Positions 1-12,748 are shown, counted from the stretch's first letter. The stretch is 64,000 nucleotides of DNA from JACWAE01 sp963847595 (GCA_963847595.1 CAWKAJ010000002.1:1302001-1366000); one strand, 5' to 3'. Program-made: numbers and translations. Notes: a model not told the origin generated them from the sequence alone.

Positions 1-726
1 CTCGATTGTCTTCCCGGTTTCCAGCAGAGAGAGGATTTTCTTGCCCCTTGCGTCAATTCTCTGGCAAAACCTGTCGAACTCGGCGTCGATGTCCCCGGTG
101 ACTACGCCTCTATGAGATGACACCACCATTTTGGGGGATAAGGCTTTGAGTTTCTCCACAGATTTCCTGAACTCTGAAATGCTGGACTCCCTGAGACCGT
201 ACCAGGGGAACAACGTCAAATCATAGTCGAACGAGAAGAGAATCCCCTCATCCTGCTGGTAAAGACAATAATGATCTTTGGAATGACCGGGCGTGTAAAT
301 CGGTTCAAGGATTGTTTTCCCAATTCTGAACACAGTCCGTTCACTGTAACTTGCGGTCGGAGGGCAATCCCTGAATCCCCAGAGATTCTTCATGTACCCT
401 TGCGTTAACCGAGCAAGCTTCTTGTTCGAGAACACTTCAGCAAGGGCTGCCATGTTGCCGCTGACGTCAAAACCCTCCTCCGGCACATGAATAGGCCTAT
501 CTTCGAAGACCCAGTTCCCGGCGGTGTGGTCCGGATGAGCGTGAGAATTAATGATATAGTCTATGCCGTATTCCTTTTTGATTCTCTTGAGGTTCTCTAT
601 GCCGCAGCCAGTGTCTATTAATACCACCTCTTCATCGCGGATGAGGATGGAATACGAAGGAGGGAAACTGCTGATGTTTTCGCCTTTAATCAGGTATATG
701 GAGTCCGTTAAAGCTTCTACTATCAT
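1..726 (-). CDS. MBL-fold metallo-hydrolase (3' end outside window)
   Basis: Reading down from the ATG at 726 gives an open frame of 242 codons that runs off the left edge, so the C-terminus is missing. The product starts MIVEALTDSIYLIKGEN. It carries the metallo-beta-lactamase metal motif SHAHPDHTAGN (HxHxDH) near residue 63, a downstream metal ligand in YTPGHSKDH, and a later SSHRG segment. These show a zinc- or iron-dependent hydrolase of the glyoxalase II-like superfamily. The substrate cannot be told from sequence; the family includes thioesterases, lactonases and flavodiiron-like proteins. No signal peptide is seen, so it is probably cytoplasmic. It is separated by about 200 bases from the next gene and is probably transcribed alone. 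Confidence 0.8.
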   Translation of the reverse strand, partial: MIVEALTDSIYLIKGENISSFPPSYSILIRDEEVVLIDTGCGIENLKRIKKEYGIDYIINSHAHPDHTAGNWVFEDRPIHVPEEGFDVSGNMAALAEVFSNKKLARLTQGYMKNLWGFRDCPPTASYSERTVFRIGKTILEPIYTPGHSKDHYCLYQQDEGILFSFDYDLTLFPWYGLRESSISEFRKSVEKLKALSPKMVVSSHRGVVTGDIDAEFDRFCQRIDARGKKILSLLETGKTIE

Positions 727-928
727 GTAACCCGTTTCCGCCTTTGGGAATAACCTGTCGAAGATTACAGTTATTATTTTAGCAGATTCGGAGTATTGCA
801 GAGAGAAAATGGCAGTTTTTGAATTGGCAAGCGGTAAAATGGCAGAGGCTTAGAAATCCGGCTTTTTGTCCCCAACTGCCTATTTCAGGGACATCTTGCG
901 GCCTTGCGGCATTACAATTCGCCGACCA

Positions 929-1996
929 TCACCAATATATATCAACTTTGGAGACAATTCCCAGAGGCTGCCAGAAAGCCCCCAGACTCTTCCCTTGTTC
1001 GTCCAGTGTCGCCGCCAGCGCAGTCAAACTGTCCTTCTCCTGTCCCAGTTCTTCACTCCACTGCTGCGCTCTCGCGGCATCACTCGTACCTTCGATAAAG
1101 ACCCTTCCCGCCACCCACTCATTGAATGCCACGACCTCTGAATTATAGTCCTGTGCTTTCTGATTATAGTCATTCAGAGCGGCTTCAAAGCTGGCCTTCC
1201 TCTGCTCATAATCTTCATAGCAGACATACTGGGGGCAAGCGGCAACATCTAGACTGACGAACCCTAATTCCTTCCCTACAGCTACATAGGCGACTTTATC
1301 CCAACTACTGGCCTCACCATAGATACTGAGTCCCTCGGGTGAGGTCGAATCCATCCCGATACTTTGAGTGGTGTTCTGCGCTGTTTGCCCGCTACAGTCA
1401 ATATAGACCAGTCCTCTGTCGGTGGTGTAAAAAGCATTTAGAGCATGCCCTTCGCTCTCGCCTTCCAGGGACACGCTAACCCAGGCTGCCTTGATTCCGG
1501 CGGCCTCTGCATTGTTGTAAAGCTCTTCAGCAAAGGCGCCACACATAAACGTGCCAGTGACATACTCCTTTTCATCAGTCTTGTCTGCGATCAAAAATGA
1601 CTCTAACTGCTGCCAAGTAGGATCAGTGGCAGTCACATTGTTGATAAGTTGAACCCTATCATAACCCGCTTCCGTTAAGGCATACGGCGGCTGTTCCCCA
1701 TAATGAACGACAACGTTATCGCCGGTAGGCTCAGGCCCCATCGCTGGAGGCAAAGTGGGTGCGGGAGATGGCGTTGGTATGGACGTAGCTGCAGGTACCG
1801 CGGTTGGCGTTGGTTCAGGCGAGGGCTCGGGTGCTACTGTGGGTTCCGGTGTTAGCGCAGGCGTAGCTATTGGCATGGAGGCTGAAGCGGGCACAGTCGT
1901 GGGAGCGGGTGCCTCCGCACTCACAACATAGGCAACAGCACCGATAAGAAGTGCCAGCGCTAGAAATGTGATTAACGGAACTGCTAACTTACTCAT
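929..1996 (-). CDS. Membrane-anchored protein with Pro/Thr linker and transglutaminase-like domain
   Basis: I start at the ATG at 1996 (355 residues) rather than the TTG twelve bases upstream. Residues 3-26 form one hydrophobic segment (signal anchor or signal peptide). They are followed by about 60 residues very rich in Pro, Thr, Ala and Glu, a typical extracellular spacer. The remainder has Cys152 (GTFMCGAFAEEL), His184 (SEGHALNAF) and Asp200 (VYIDCSG), in the order and spacing of a transglutaminase-like Cys-His-Asp triad. The C-terminal part is helical and may form a coiled coil. It is therefore likely a surface-exposed peptidase or cross-linking-type enzyme, or a degenerate binding domain. 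The fold assignment rests on the triad alone and the target is unknown. No partner gene is adjacent. Confidence 0.6.
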   Translation of the reverse strand: MSKLAVPLITFLALALLIGAVAYVVSAEAPAPTTVPASASMPIATPALTPEPTVAPEPSPEPTPTAVPAATSIPTPSPAPTLPPAMGPEPTGDNVVVHYGEQPPYALTEAGYDRVQLINNVTATDPTWQQLESFLIADKTDEKEYVTGTFMCGAFAEELYNNAEAAGIKAAWVSVSLEGESEGHALNAFYTTDRGLVYIDCSGQTAQNTTQSIGMDSTSPEGLSIYGEASSWDKVAYVAVGKELGFVSLDVAACPQYVCYEDYEQRKASFEAALNDYNQKAQDYNSEVVAFNEWVAGRVFIEGTSDAARAQQWSEELGQEKDSLTALAATLDEQGKSLGAFWQPLGIVSKVDIYW

Positions 1997-2262
1997 CCTG
2001 CCCGCCAACGCACCAGCTTGTCATCCCTGTAGCCATAGACACGAGTCTAATGACTAATACAGGGTGAAGCGCTCGTATTCGGAGATCACTACAATTCAAC
2101 ATTAGCATGACCTTCACGGAGCGAACAATGACCCTTTCGTAACTATACGCGGGCTATATAGTAACGTGGGTAAAATAGTACCTACGCCCAGGTGGTAGGA
2201 GCAGGAGAGCTAAGCAGGGTCGATGGCAAATAGTATCAGGTATCCGTAGAGTGCAGCAAATC

Positions 2263-2472
2263 TCAGCGTTGGGTATTCAGCCTTATCTCGTCCAGGACAA
2301 GATAAATCACAAGCATCAAAGCAACACCCGCCATCAGCAGAAGCGAACCGGGGGCAAGTCTCCAGGAATATTGACCGGCCCATTCAATTATCGCCAGCAG
2401 AATCATAAATGCCCCGTACATCAGACCGACAAACTCTATTAAAACGCGCCCTCTGTGCTTCAGGAAACCCAT
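2263..2472 (-). CDS. Small two-helix membrane protein
   Basis: This encodes 69 residues from the ATG at 2472, which has GAGGAG just upstream; an ATG at 2484 is an alternative with a weaker ribosome site. Two hydrophobic stretches (about residues 8-28 and 40-60) are separated by a short polar loop. The N-terminus is basic and the C-terminus is charged (DEIRLNTQR). No family is recognised. It lies 36 bases downstream of the TIGR04076-type gene on the same strand, so it is probably the last gene of the acyl-CoA synthetase transcription unit. A function in membrane biology is only inferred from the helices. Confidence 0.5.
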   Translation of the reverse strand: MGFLKHRGRVLIEFVGLMYGAFMILLAIIEWAGQYSWRLAPGSLLLMAGVALMLVIYLVLDEIRLNTQR

Positions 2473-2508
2473 TTCTCTCCTCATCTTCAGTAACTGTGTT
2501 AGCTCGCC

Positions 2509-2796
2509 TTACGTTGATCGGAGCTTCCTTTTACTGCGTGCTCTGCGCAGTTCGAAGACAACAGGATTTTCTGAGTCAGGACAGGCAACAACAGCCTTGC
2601 CCGGACTATCCTCCCAGGGAAAAGCGCCCCCGAACTGCAGCACTGCGGCAAAAGGGAAAACTGTATAGAATGCCCAGGAACACATGCCAGCCGGCGTGCA
2701 ATCCTCTATAGAAAATTCATCGCCAACTCTGTGCCCAGCGGCACATGTCCCCTTCTGACTCACCACCCTCGCTACAACTTTATATTGTTTAGCCAC
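2509..2796 (-). CDS. TIGR04076-type small cysteine protein
   Basis: This encodes 95 residues from the GTG at 2796, with AGGAGG six bases upstream. The pattern CAAGHRVGDEF near the start, MCSWAFYTVFPF in the middle, FGGAFPWE, and a late CPDSENPVVFELRR matches the small family labelled TIGR04076. Members have conserved cysteines (here Cys18, Cys33, Cys39, Cys73), are common in anaerobes and have no established activity. The C-terminal tail is unusually basic (RRARSKRKLRST). It lies 14 bases after the interrupted acyl-CoA synthetase gene and is probably co-transcribed with it. Cysteine spacing hints at metal binding, but that is inference. Confidence 0.75.
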   Translation of the reverse strand: MAKQYKVVARVVSQKGTCAAGHRVGDEFSIEDCTPAGMCSWAFYTVFPFAAVLQFGGAFPWEDSPGKAVVACPDSENPVVFELRRARSKRKLRST

Positions 2797-2810
2797 TCTG
2801 TTCCTCCTCG

Positions 2811-4268
2811 CTACTTCCCTCTGGCGACGCCGAGGTATTCGCTATACCGAACCAGATGAGCAAGCACTGTAGCTGCTTTCTCCGGGGTAGGGTAAGGCTC
2901 AAGGTAGCTTCGTTTCAGCTTCCTGAAAATCTTCCCCTGCCTCTTGGCACCCCAGACCATCGTGGTGAATATGATAGGTTTTTTGCGCTTCTTCATAATT
3001 TCGATGGTCTTCTCCACATTGCCCATCTCTGATTCCTCCATATGCTTGCGCAGCCGATCGGCATCGTATTTCATCGAAGGCGGTATGCCTGCCCAGCCAG
3101 CGAAGCTAGACGCCATGCCGACGCCGCCGATGATAACAATGGCATCCAAATTCTCATCCTCTAGCATCGCCCAGAGGAGGTGATAGCTTGGAAAGTCCCC
3201 CGCAGGGTCCACTGGGTTACCGTGAGACCACCTCTGTGACAAGATGGAATTCAATGTCTCCATGGTCGATGGCGATAGTGGAGGCAACTCCAGTCCGTCC
3301 TTTCTCAGAGCATCTGAGGCCATGACCGCCATGCCACCACCCATTGCCAGCACCCCCACCTTCCTACCCCGGGGCAGTGGTTGGCCCAGCAATGCCGAGG
3401 CAACATCAGTCAATTCTGTGAGCTCCTCTACCCTGATCACTCCGCATTGTTTAAATGCTGCGTCAAGCACCTCATCCGAGCCTGCCAGAGCAGCGGAATG
3501 AGACCGCGCTGCCTTCGCTCCGACATCGGAGCGCCCCGCTTTCATGATGATGATAGGCTTCTTCCTCACAATCTGCTTCGCCAGCTTCAGAAAGCGCCTT
3601 CCTTCCCTGAGTCCTTCGACATAGCCCAGGATAATATCCGTTCTATCATCCTGTGCCAGATACTCCAGATAGTCCTCGAATTGCAGGTCAGCCTCGTTAC
3701 CGCTGCTGACAAACTTACTGAAGCCCAGGCCCATCTCTAACCCATGGTTGAAAATCGACTGGCTTGAGTTCCCGCTCTGAGAGATAAGAGCTAAGTTCCC
3801 CTTCCTCACCTTAGGCAAGAAGGGCACGGTATAAAAATTGGCGAAAGAGTCGAAGCTCCCCAGACAGTTTGGACCCACGATACGTACCCCACCTTGCCGG
3901 GCGATTTCCACTACCTCCTGCTCTATCCTCGCTCCTTCGTCGCCTGTTTCGGCGAGTCCGCTCGAGATCACAATAGCGATCTTGACCCCCTTCTGGACAC
4001 AGTCTTGCATTGCTTCGTGAAGGGATTGAAACGGCACTGTTATGACAGCCAGGTCAACGGGGCCAGGAACATCAACCAGGGTTTTGTAGGCCTTCAACCC
4101 GAGCACTTCGGGGTCCTTATTGTTTACAGCGTAGATTTGCCTATCGCCCTTAGAACTCAGCACGCGGCCCAGTATGTTGAAGCCTCATTTACCGAAGACA
4201 TTAGATGCCCCGATTACCGCCACTGAGCGGGGATTAAACAGATAGTCTAACTGCTGCTTAAGATTCAT
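2811..4268 (-). pseudogene. ADP-forming acyl-CoA synthetase, alpha-type, interrupted by in-frame TGA
   Basis: From the ATG at 4268 the frame reads MNLKQQLDYLFNPRSVAVIGASNVFGK, then TGA (4185-4187), then GFNILGRVLSSKGDRQIYAV and on to a stop at 2811, 485 residues in all. The N-terminal CoA-binding Rossmann motif (SVAVIGAS) lies entirely before the stop. Downstream come the succinyl-CoA-ligase-like flavodoxin domains and SRSHSAALAGSDE, whose His is the phospho-histidine position of the alpha chain. The enzyme makes ATP from acyl-CoA. The family usually has Trp (TGG) after GK at the TGA position, so a single G-to-A change explains it. Elsewhere in this window TGA is an ordinary stop (eno, dnaB, yqeY). 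It is a recent mutation, a sequence error, or much less likely a recoding event. An internal GTG at 4163 could start a truncated protein lacking the CoA-binding motif. No beta chain is nearby. Confidence 0.8.
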
Positions 4269-4941
4269 TAAACCCTCTTCACAAATAACAATTTCTCAAG
4301 AACAGCTAATCAGAATAAGCCATGTGATATAAGAACACCGCTCCACCAGAGTTCAAATGGAGAGGTAAGAAGCAGCGCACAACGTCTTTTGAGCTATATA
4401 ATACCACAAAAGGATTCCCGGGAAGCTCCTTACTGAGATAAATAAGTTCAGGCGAAGATTCCGTGGAATCTTCGCCTGAACCGAGGTGATAAGGCTTGGG
4501 AATGCCAAGCCGCCATTATAGATTGCCTGAGGTAAGAGCCAGGCTGGGGGCTGGATGGCTGAAATGAGCGGGCTTCACTTCTTGCTGGCTGGTAATAACT
4601 ACCTTGCCCTTCCTCTTACCTCGTAGTATTAGAATATCACTTTATAGTCAAAACAGTCCTCGGCCTAATTGCTCATTTGCACTAAGCAGAAATACCTATT
4701 TTTGAATATAATTCCATAATCGGGGGCGGAAATTCCTTGAGAAAGCCCCGCGGCTGAGGTGTAGAGAGTCCAGCCACCCCAGCAACATTATAATTACCCC
4801 AAAGGGGGGCATTTTAGGGGTCAAAATCGCTTGCGCTCCCTTTTTCGCCTCCCCCCTGCCTCGAGTGGACTTTGACACCGCCAGCATGGTACAATAGCCG
4901 CTGGATTGTCGATTCTGAAAAGTTGAAGGGAATTCACTGCG
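4269..4941. other. Non-coding stretch with two perfect hairpins
   Basis: No convincing gene is seen. It holds a perfect 16-bp inverted repeat (4447-4462 and 4465-4480) with a two-base loop, and a second hairpin at 4492-4510 (GGCTTGG, five-base loop, CCAAGCC). Neither is followed by a T tract on either strand, so they look like dispersed palindromic repeats rather than simple terminators. A G-rich block with CCCCAAAGGGGGG lies near 4797. Confidence 0.5.
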
Positions 4942-5067
4942 ATGACTGATAAGGCTCCCCCTGACCTGAAGACGTTTATAGAGAACGTCAACAAGAAGGA
5001 AAAGAAGCACAGCGGCAAGAGGGTTCGCTTCGCCTGGACCAAACGAAAGCGGAGGATGAAGAAATAG
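4942..5067 (+). CDS. 41-residue very basic small protein
   Basis: The ATG at 4942 opens a 41-codon frame ending at TAG 5065-5067; GAAGGG lies about twelve bases upstream. The product begins MTDKAPPDLKTFIENVNKK and ends in a Lys/Arg-rich tail (AWTKRKRRMKK). The codons are well formed and the protein is almost half basic in its C-terminal two thirds, as in small ribosome- or nucleic-acid-binding proteins. It is convergent with the radical SAM gene, whose stop is only seven bases away. I know no named family for it, so coding status rests on composition and initiation signals. Confidence 0.45.
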   Translation: MTDKAPPDLKTFIENVNKKEKKHSGKRVRFAWTKRKRRMKK

Positions 5068-5073
5068 GCCTAC

Positions 5074-6072
5074 TTACCTCTTCATGTCAGAAGGCACAGA
5101 GAAAGGATGACCTTCTCTTTCAAAGTCAGGCAAATAGTTCTCCGCCGCCCCCATCTCCTGCACCCAGCCATTCTCTAGACCTACCTCATCCAGTAATTTA
5201 AGGACTTCGTCATACTCTGCTTGCGAAATCGTCCTCGAAAGCAAGCGTTGGCGCTGGGCCTCATGCGATGGATAGTACTGGGCCATTATGCTGACCGTAA
5301 CCGTGGGAGAGACCTCACGCGCCAGCCAGGGCAGCGATTCCTCGCTGCCCGCTATCCTGTTGGGTAAGATAAGGTGGCGCACGATCAATCCTCGCTGCGC
5401 CACGCCGGATTCATCCATCACCAGGTCCCCCACCTGCCTGTACATTTCCTTGATGGCAGCGCGGGCATGTGTTACATAATGCCGGGCGTGTGAGAATTTC
5501 CTCGCCCATCTATCGGAGGCATATCTTAAGTCAGGTAGATAAACGCTTATGATGCCGTCAAGCTCTTTCAGAGAGGCAACGGAGTCGTAGCCGCTGGAAT
5601 TGTAGACCAATGGAATGTGAAGCCCCAGAGGCACCGCTTCCAGAACAGCTCTGACTAACTGTGGGATAAAGTGAGATGGCGAGACGAAGTTGATATTATG
5701 GCAGCCCAGTTCATCCTGAAGGTAGAGCATTCCCTCAGCAAGCTTATGAAAATCCATCTCCTTGGACTTCTGTTTTTTCCAGTCCTGGCTTATCTGGTAG
5801 TTCTGGCAATAGACACACCTCATATTGCAGTTGCCGAAAAATACCGTGCCCGACCCCTTGCTCCCCGAGATAGCGGGTTCCTCTCCGTGATGGGCACAAA
5901 CTGTAGATACTATGGGTAAATAGCCTGAATGGCAGAAGCCGCGCTTGTTTTCCAGACGGTTGACATGGCATTCTCTGGGACAGATATCGCAGGAGGCCAA
6001 TCTGGCTTCGAGCCTCTCGGCACGGCGTTTCAACTCACCGGAGCGACAAAGAGCGATGTATCCTGGTTCCAT
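5074..6072 (-). CDS. PflX-type radical SAM protein (COG1313-like)
   Basis: From the ATG at 6072 this is 332 residues; a GTG at 6108 would add twelve. The N-terminal part has CDICPRECHVNR and GFCHSG, the cysteine-rich leader of the PflX group. It is followed by the radical SAM cluster GNCNMRCVYCQNYQIS (CxxxCxxC) around residues 80-95. The rest forms the partial TIM barrel. The family resembles pyruvate formate-lyase activating enzymes and can serve as a glycyl-radical activase or as an unassigned SAM enzyme; its substrate is not established. No glycyl-radical enzyme is adjacent. It is downstream of gap but separated by a palindrome, so co-transcription is uncertain. Confidence 0.8.
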   Translation of the reverse strand: MEPGYIALCRSGELKRRAERLEARLASCDICPRECHVNRLENKRGFCHSGYLPIVSTVCAHHGEEPAISGSKGSGTVFFGNCNMRCVYCQNYQISQDWKKQKSKEMDFHKLAEGMLYLQDELGCHNINFVSPSHFIPQLVRAVLEAVPLGLHIPLVYNSSGYDSVASLKELDGIISVYLPDLRYASDRWARKFSHARHYVTHARAAIKEMYRQVGDLVMDESGVAQRGLIVRHLILPNRIAGSEESLPWLAREVSPTVTVSIMAQYYPSHEAQRQRLLSRTISQAEYDEVLKLLDEVGLENGWVQEMGAAENYLPDFEREGHPFSVPSDMKR

Positions 6073-6160
6073 AGATACTATATTAGACCAACGATTTGCC
6101 CATGTCACTGCTGCTAAAGCGGTAATGACATATTGATGCTTCGTTCTCCACGAGAATAAA

Positions 6161-6186
6161 TAGGGGCGTTCAATTGAACGCCCCTA
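6161..6186. repeat. 26-bp perfect palindrome, TAGGGGC family, copy 1
   Basis: TAGGGGCGTTCAA is followed directly by its exact reverse complement, between the radical SAM gene and gap. The same TAGGGGC ends with different but self-complementary centres recur at 22289, 46418 and 53543. A related palindrome lies at 10156. It could end the gap transcript, but no T tract follows on the minus strand. Confidence 0.8.
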
Positions 6187-6219
6187 CAATGAATCTACGA
6201 ATCAGGTATCCTAAAAAGG

Positions 6220-7296
<1,077 letters not shown>

Positions 7297-7324
7297 CTAG
7301 GGCTATTTTCAGGGCATTTTGATT

Positions 7325-10112
<2,788 letters not shown>

Positions 10113-10155
10113 TTCTCCCCCTTTTACCGAAGACTGTTCAGCGAGCCCTATTATA

Positions 10156-10181
10156 ATACAAGGGGCTTAAGCCCCTTGTAT
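10156..10181. terminator. 26-bp palindrome between the Xer and LOG-like genes
   Basis: ATACAAGGGGCTT is followed immediately by its exact complement. It could terminate the Xer transcript, which runs on the minus strand, although the minus-strand downstream bases are not T-rich. AAAAA follows on the plus strand, so minus-strand RNA would have a U run before the stem rather than after it. It resembles the TAGGGGC palindrome family, so it may be a repeat rather than a dedicated terminator. Confidence 0.5.
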
Positions 10182-10208
10182 AAAAACCCGCATTTTAGTT
10201 CAATAGTT

Positions 10209-11123
10209 TCATTTCGCCCTGGGGTGAGAGCTTTCATACACCTTTCGCAGATGCTCTGTGGTGAGATGGGTATAAATCTGGGTGGTGGAGATATTGGCAT
10301 GTCCCAGCAGTTCCTGGAGCTCCCTGAGGTTCATCTTGCCGCTGTGCAGCAGATGGGTAGCTATACTGTGGCGCAGGACGTGCGGCGTAATGTCGGCCTC
10401 GATTCCCGACCTCTCGGCATAGCCCTTCAGGATAAGCCAGAAGCCCTGCCTGGTGAGCCGCTGTCCCCGCCGATTGAGGAATAAGGCCGTCTCTCCGGTA
10501 GCACCGAGGAGACGGGGACGTGCCTCGTCAGTATAGGTCTTAACTGCTTTGATCGCTTTGCTGTGAATAGGTATGATGCGCTCCTTCGAGCCCTTGCCGA
10601 AACAGCGCACGAAGCCAGCCCGCAGGTTCACATCGCGCACGTTCAGCCCCACCATCTCGCTAACCCTCATCCCGGTGGCATAGAGCAGCTCCAGCATCGC
10701 CTTATCCCGTTTCGCCTCCGGCGTGGAGAGTTTATCCGCCTCCGCCAGCAACTTCTCCACATCCTCAACAGAGATAGCTTTGGGCAGCGCTTTACCCACC
10801 TTGGGACCCGTTATCCCTTCGGTGGGGTTCTTTTTCAGGGTGCCCTCGGAGACCAGAAAGTTAAAAAAGGACTTGATAGCAGCTACCTTGCGCGCCATGG
10901 TAGCCGGAGCATAGCTCCGCTCCCTGAGGCTGACCATATAGTCCAGCACCGCAGAGCGATCGACATTCTCCCAGGTTAGCTGGTGTTTGTCCTCCTTGGC
11001 TGCCTTCTTGCTTAGGAAAGCAACAAACTGGTTGAGGTCGTTTTTGTAAGCATCGAGAGTATTGGGTGAAAAACCCTTCTCCACCGAAAGAGATGAAATG
11101 AAGCCTGCGATTCCCTCGTCCAT
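10209..11123 (-). CDS. Tyrosine recombinase, XerC/XerD type
   Basis: This is 304 residues with an N-terminal SAM-like core-binding domain (about 1-95) and a C-terminal catalytic domain. The catalytic set is complete: Arg153 (TGMRVSEM), Lys177 (FGKGSKER), His248 and Arg251 (PHVLRHS), His275 (LLGHANIS) and the nucleophile Tyr284 (QIYTH). Length, absence of extra domains and placement within housekeeping genes favour a chromosome-dimer-resolution Xer enzyme over a phage integrase. It follows the homocitrate/Re-citrate synthase gene by 15 bases and is probably co-transcribed. Whether it acts alone or with a partner cannot be told here. Confidence 0.92.
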   Translation of the reverse strand: MDEGIAGFISSLSVEKGFSPNTLDAYKNDLNQFVAFLSKKAAKEDKHQLTWENVDRSAVLDYMVSLRERSYAPATMARKVAAIKSFFNFLVSEGTLKKNPTEGITGPKVGKALPKAISVEDVEKLLAEADKLSTPEAKRDKAMLELLYATGMRVSEMVGLNVRDVNLRAGFVRCFGKGSKERIIPIHSKAIKAVKTYTDEARPRLLGATGETALFLNRRGQRLTRQGFWLILKGYAERSGIEADITPHVLRHSIATHLLHSGKMNLRELQELLGHANISTTQIYTHLTTEHLRKVYESSHPRAK

Positions 11124-11138
11124 ACCATACCTCCAGAA

Positions 11139-12308
11139 CTAGTTATGGCTAGAGCCCGGTATTCTCAAAGGAGGCAGGTCGAGACATCTCTCCCTGCATA
11201 TATCCTGATATATAAGGACTAACTCCTTGTCGAACAAGGCACGCTTTCGTTTAAGTGCCAGCGACCGAGCACGGGCCAGTATCTCCTTGGCTATATCTTC
11301 AGGGAGTTGAATCCCGAACTCATTAGAGAATTTGAAAAGAATGGTGTGCGAGCCGCTATGCTTGCCCACAATGATCTGTCTCTCCATGCCCACTTCCTCA
11401 GGGGAAAACGCCTCGTACGTAGGCGGATGCTTGAGCACGCCGTCGGCATGGATACCTGACTCGTGGGCAAAGATGTTGTCACCGGTGATGGCCTGACTCA
11501 CGGGCAAGGGCCGCTGGGAGGCTACTGCTACGTACTTGGAGATAGTGCGTAGCCGCGTGGTATCTATGCCGACATCGATCTTCTCGATGTGTCTCAGGGC
11601 CATGACCACCTCGGCGAGGGAAGCATTGCCCGCCCTCTCGCCCAAACCGTTCACCGTGGTATTGACCCATTTAGCGCCAGCCCTGATACCCGCCAGGGCG
11701 TTGGCTGTAGCCATACCGAAGTCGTTATGGGTGTGCATTTCAATATCGATGCCCGCCTCTTCGATCAAACGGCATATCGCTTCATAGGTCCGGAAGGGGT
11801 CAAGAACGCCAACGGTATCGCAAAAACGTAATCGGTCGGCGCCAGCCTCCTTGGCAGTCCGGGCAAACTCGATGAGATAATCGGGGTCGGCTCTGGAAGC
11901 ATCCTCGGCATTGACCGAGATATATAGGTCGTGGCTTTTAGCGTACTTCGTACCCTTTTTCACACTCTGCAAAACCCATTCCCGGCTCTGCCTGAGTTTA
12001 TGCTGTATATGGATATCCGAGACAGAGATACTCAGGGCGACAGCTTTGGTGCCACATGCCAGCGAAGCATCTATATCAGCAATGACAGGCCGATTCCAGG
12101 TGATAACACTTGCCGGCAGTTCCAAGGCTATAATCGCCTTGATGGCTTCCATTTCATCCCCACCCATTGCGGGTATGCCGGCCTCTATCTGGTGCACGCC
12201 TATCTCGCTGAGCAACCTTGCGATGTGCACCTTCTCTTCATTGGTGAACACCACTCCAGCGGTCTGTTCTCCGTCCCTTAGAGTAGTATCGTCTATAAGC
12301 ACAGCCAC
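11139..12308 (-). CDS. Homocitrate synthase / Re-citrate synthase family enzyme
   Basis: I start at GTG 12308 (389 residues, VAVLIDDTTLRDGEQTAG) because GGAGGGG lies six bases upstream; an ATG at 12323 would use that sequence as codons. The DRE-TIM signature DDTTLRDGEQ, the metal ligands in EMHTHNDFGMA, and the NGLGERAGNASLAEV segment identify the alpha-isopropylmalate/homocitrate synthase family (acetyl-CoA plus 2-oxo acid). The family in Dehalococcoides includes a proven Re-citrate synthase annotated as homocitrate synthase, so oxaloacetate is a plausible substrate. 2-Oxoglutarate (NifV-type) cannot be excluded from sequence, and no nif or lysine genes are near. It lacks the regulatory C-terminal domain of leucine-feedback LeuA. 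Confidence 0.85.
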   Translation of the reverse strand: MAVLIDDTTLRDGEQTAGVVFTNEEKVHIARLLSEIGVHQIEAGIPAMGGDEMEAIKAIIALELPASVITWNRPVIADIDASLACGTKAVALSISVSDIHIQHKLRQSREWVLQSVKKGTKYAKSHDLYISVNAEDASRADPDYLIEFARTAKEAGADRLRFCDTVGVLDPFRTYEAICRLIEEAGIDIEMHTHNDFGMATANALAGIRAGAKWVNTTVNGLGERAGNASLAEVVMALRHIEKIDVGIDTTRLRTISKYVAVASQRPLPVSQAITGDNIFAHESGIHADGVLKHPPTYEAFSPEEVGMERQIIVGKHSGSHTILFKFSNEFGIQLPEDIAKEILARARSLALKRKRALFDKELVLIYQDICRERCLDLPPLRIPGSSHN

Positions 12309-12472
12309 ACCACACCCCTCCATGCTCCTGCTCATCTGAATCCAACAGCAGATGAGCCAAAATTCCAAGACAAATTAACAAGCCAACATAACATAACACA
12401 ACCTCCCCTTTTTTGCAACAAGCATATTTTACAAGGACTCTGAAAGCCCCTCACAACCCTTGTGAATTTTCC

Positions 12473-12502
12473 TTGACACATGGTCTAGTCACAAGTTATA
12501 AT
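12473..12502 (+). promoter_or_regulatory. Sigma70-type promoter of rpsU-yqeY
   Basis: TTGACA at 12473-12478 and TATAAT at 12497-12502 are separated by 18 bases. Both hexamers are consensus. They lie 34 bases before the rpsU GTG start, which has a strong AAGGGGGGG ribosome site. Confidence 0.8.
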
Positions 12503-12535
12503 CATCGGGAAAGAGTTCAGAAGGGGGGGATGTGT

Positions 12536-12748
12536 GTGACCGAGGTAAATGTTGGTGACAATGAGCCATTCGAGAGTGCTCTGAGACGTTTTAATAAAAA
12601 AGTACAGCAGGACGGCGTCCTTGCCGAGGCGCGCCGCAGAGAGCACTACGAAAAGCCCAGCGTGAAGCGCAAGAAAAAAGAGGCCACCAAGAGACGGAAG
12701 ACTGCCAGGAGTTCAGCTGGTACAGCCAGAAGCTCCAGGAGTTCTTGA
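12536..12748 (+). CDS. rpsU: 30S ribosomal protein bS21
   Basis: This is 70 residues starting at GTG 12536 ([19 protein letters not shown]). The G-rich ribosome site ends six bases before it; an ATG at 12530 abuts that site directly and is less likely. The segment [18 protein letters not shown] and the following [16 protein letters not shown] are the conserved bS21 core. The tail is longer and Ser/Arg-rich ([12 protein letters not shown]). bS21 binds the 30S platform near the anti-Shine-Dalgarno. The rpsU-yqeY order is widely conserved, which supports both calls. Confidence 0.93.
   Translation: MTEVNVGDNEPFESALRRFNKKVQQDGVLAEARRREHYEKPSVKRKKKEATKRRKTARSSAGTARSSRSS

Noticed and set aside
4185..4187. 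TGA in the acyl-CoA synthetase read as selenocysteine or as a recoded Trp
   Set aside because: TGA ends several intact genes here (eno, dnaB, yqeY), which excludes a general recoding. The family has Trp, not Cys, at this place, so selenocysteine makes little sense.
4447..4480. Perfect 16-bp hairpin as an intrinsic terminator
   Set aside because: No T tract follows on either strand, and the nearest genes end or start several hundred bases away on one side.
4871..4894. TTGACA and TACAAT upstream of the 41-residue gene as a promoter
   Set aside because: The spacer is 12 bases, outside the working range, and I saw no better -35.
10209..11123. Tyrosine recombinase as a phage or island integrase
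   Set aside because: Its length, two-domain layout and place in a housekeeping transcription unit fit XerC/XerD. No attachment repeats or phage genes are adjacent.
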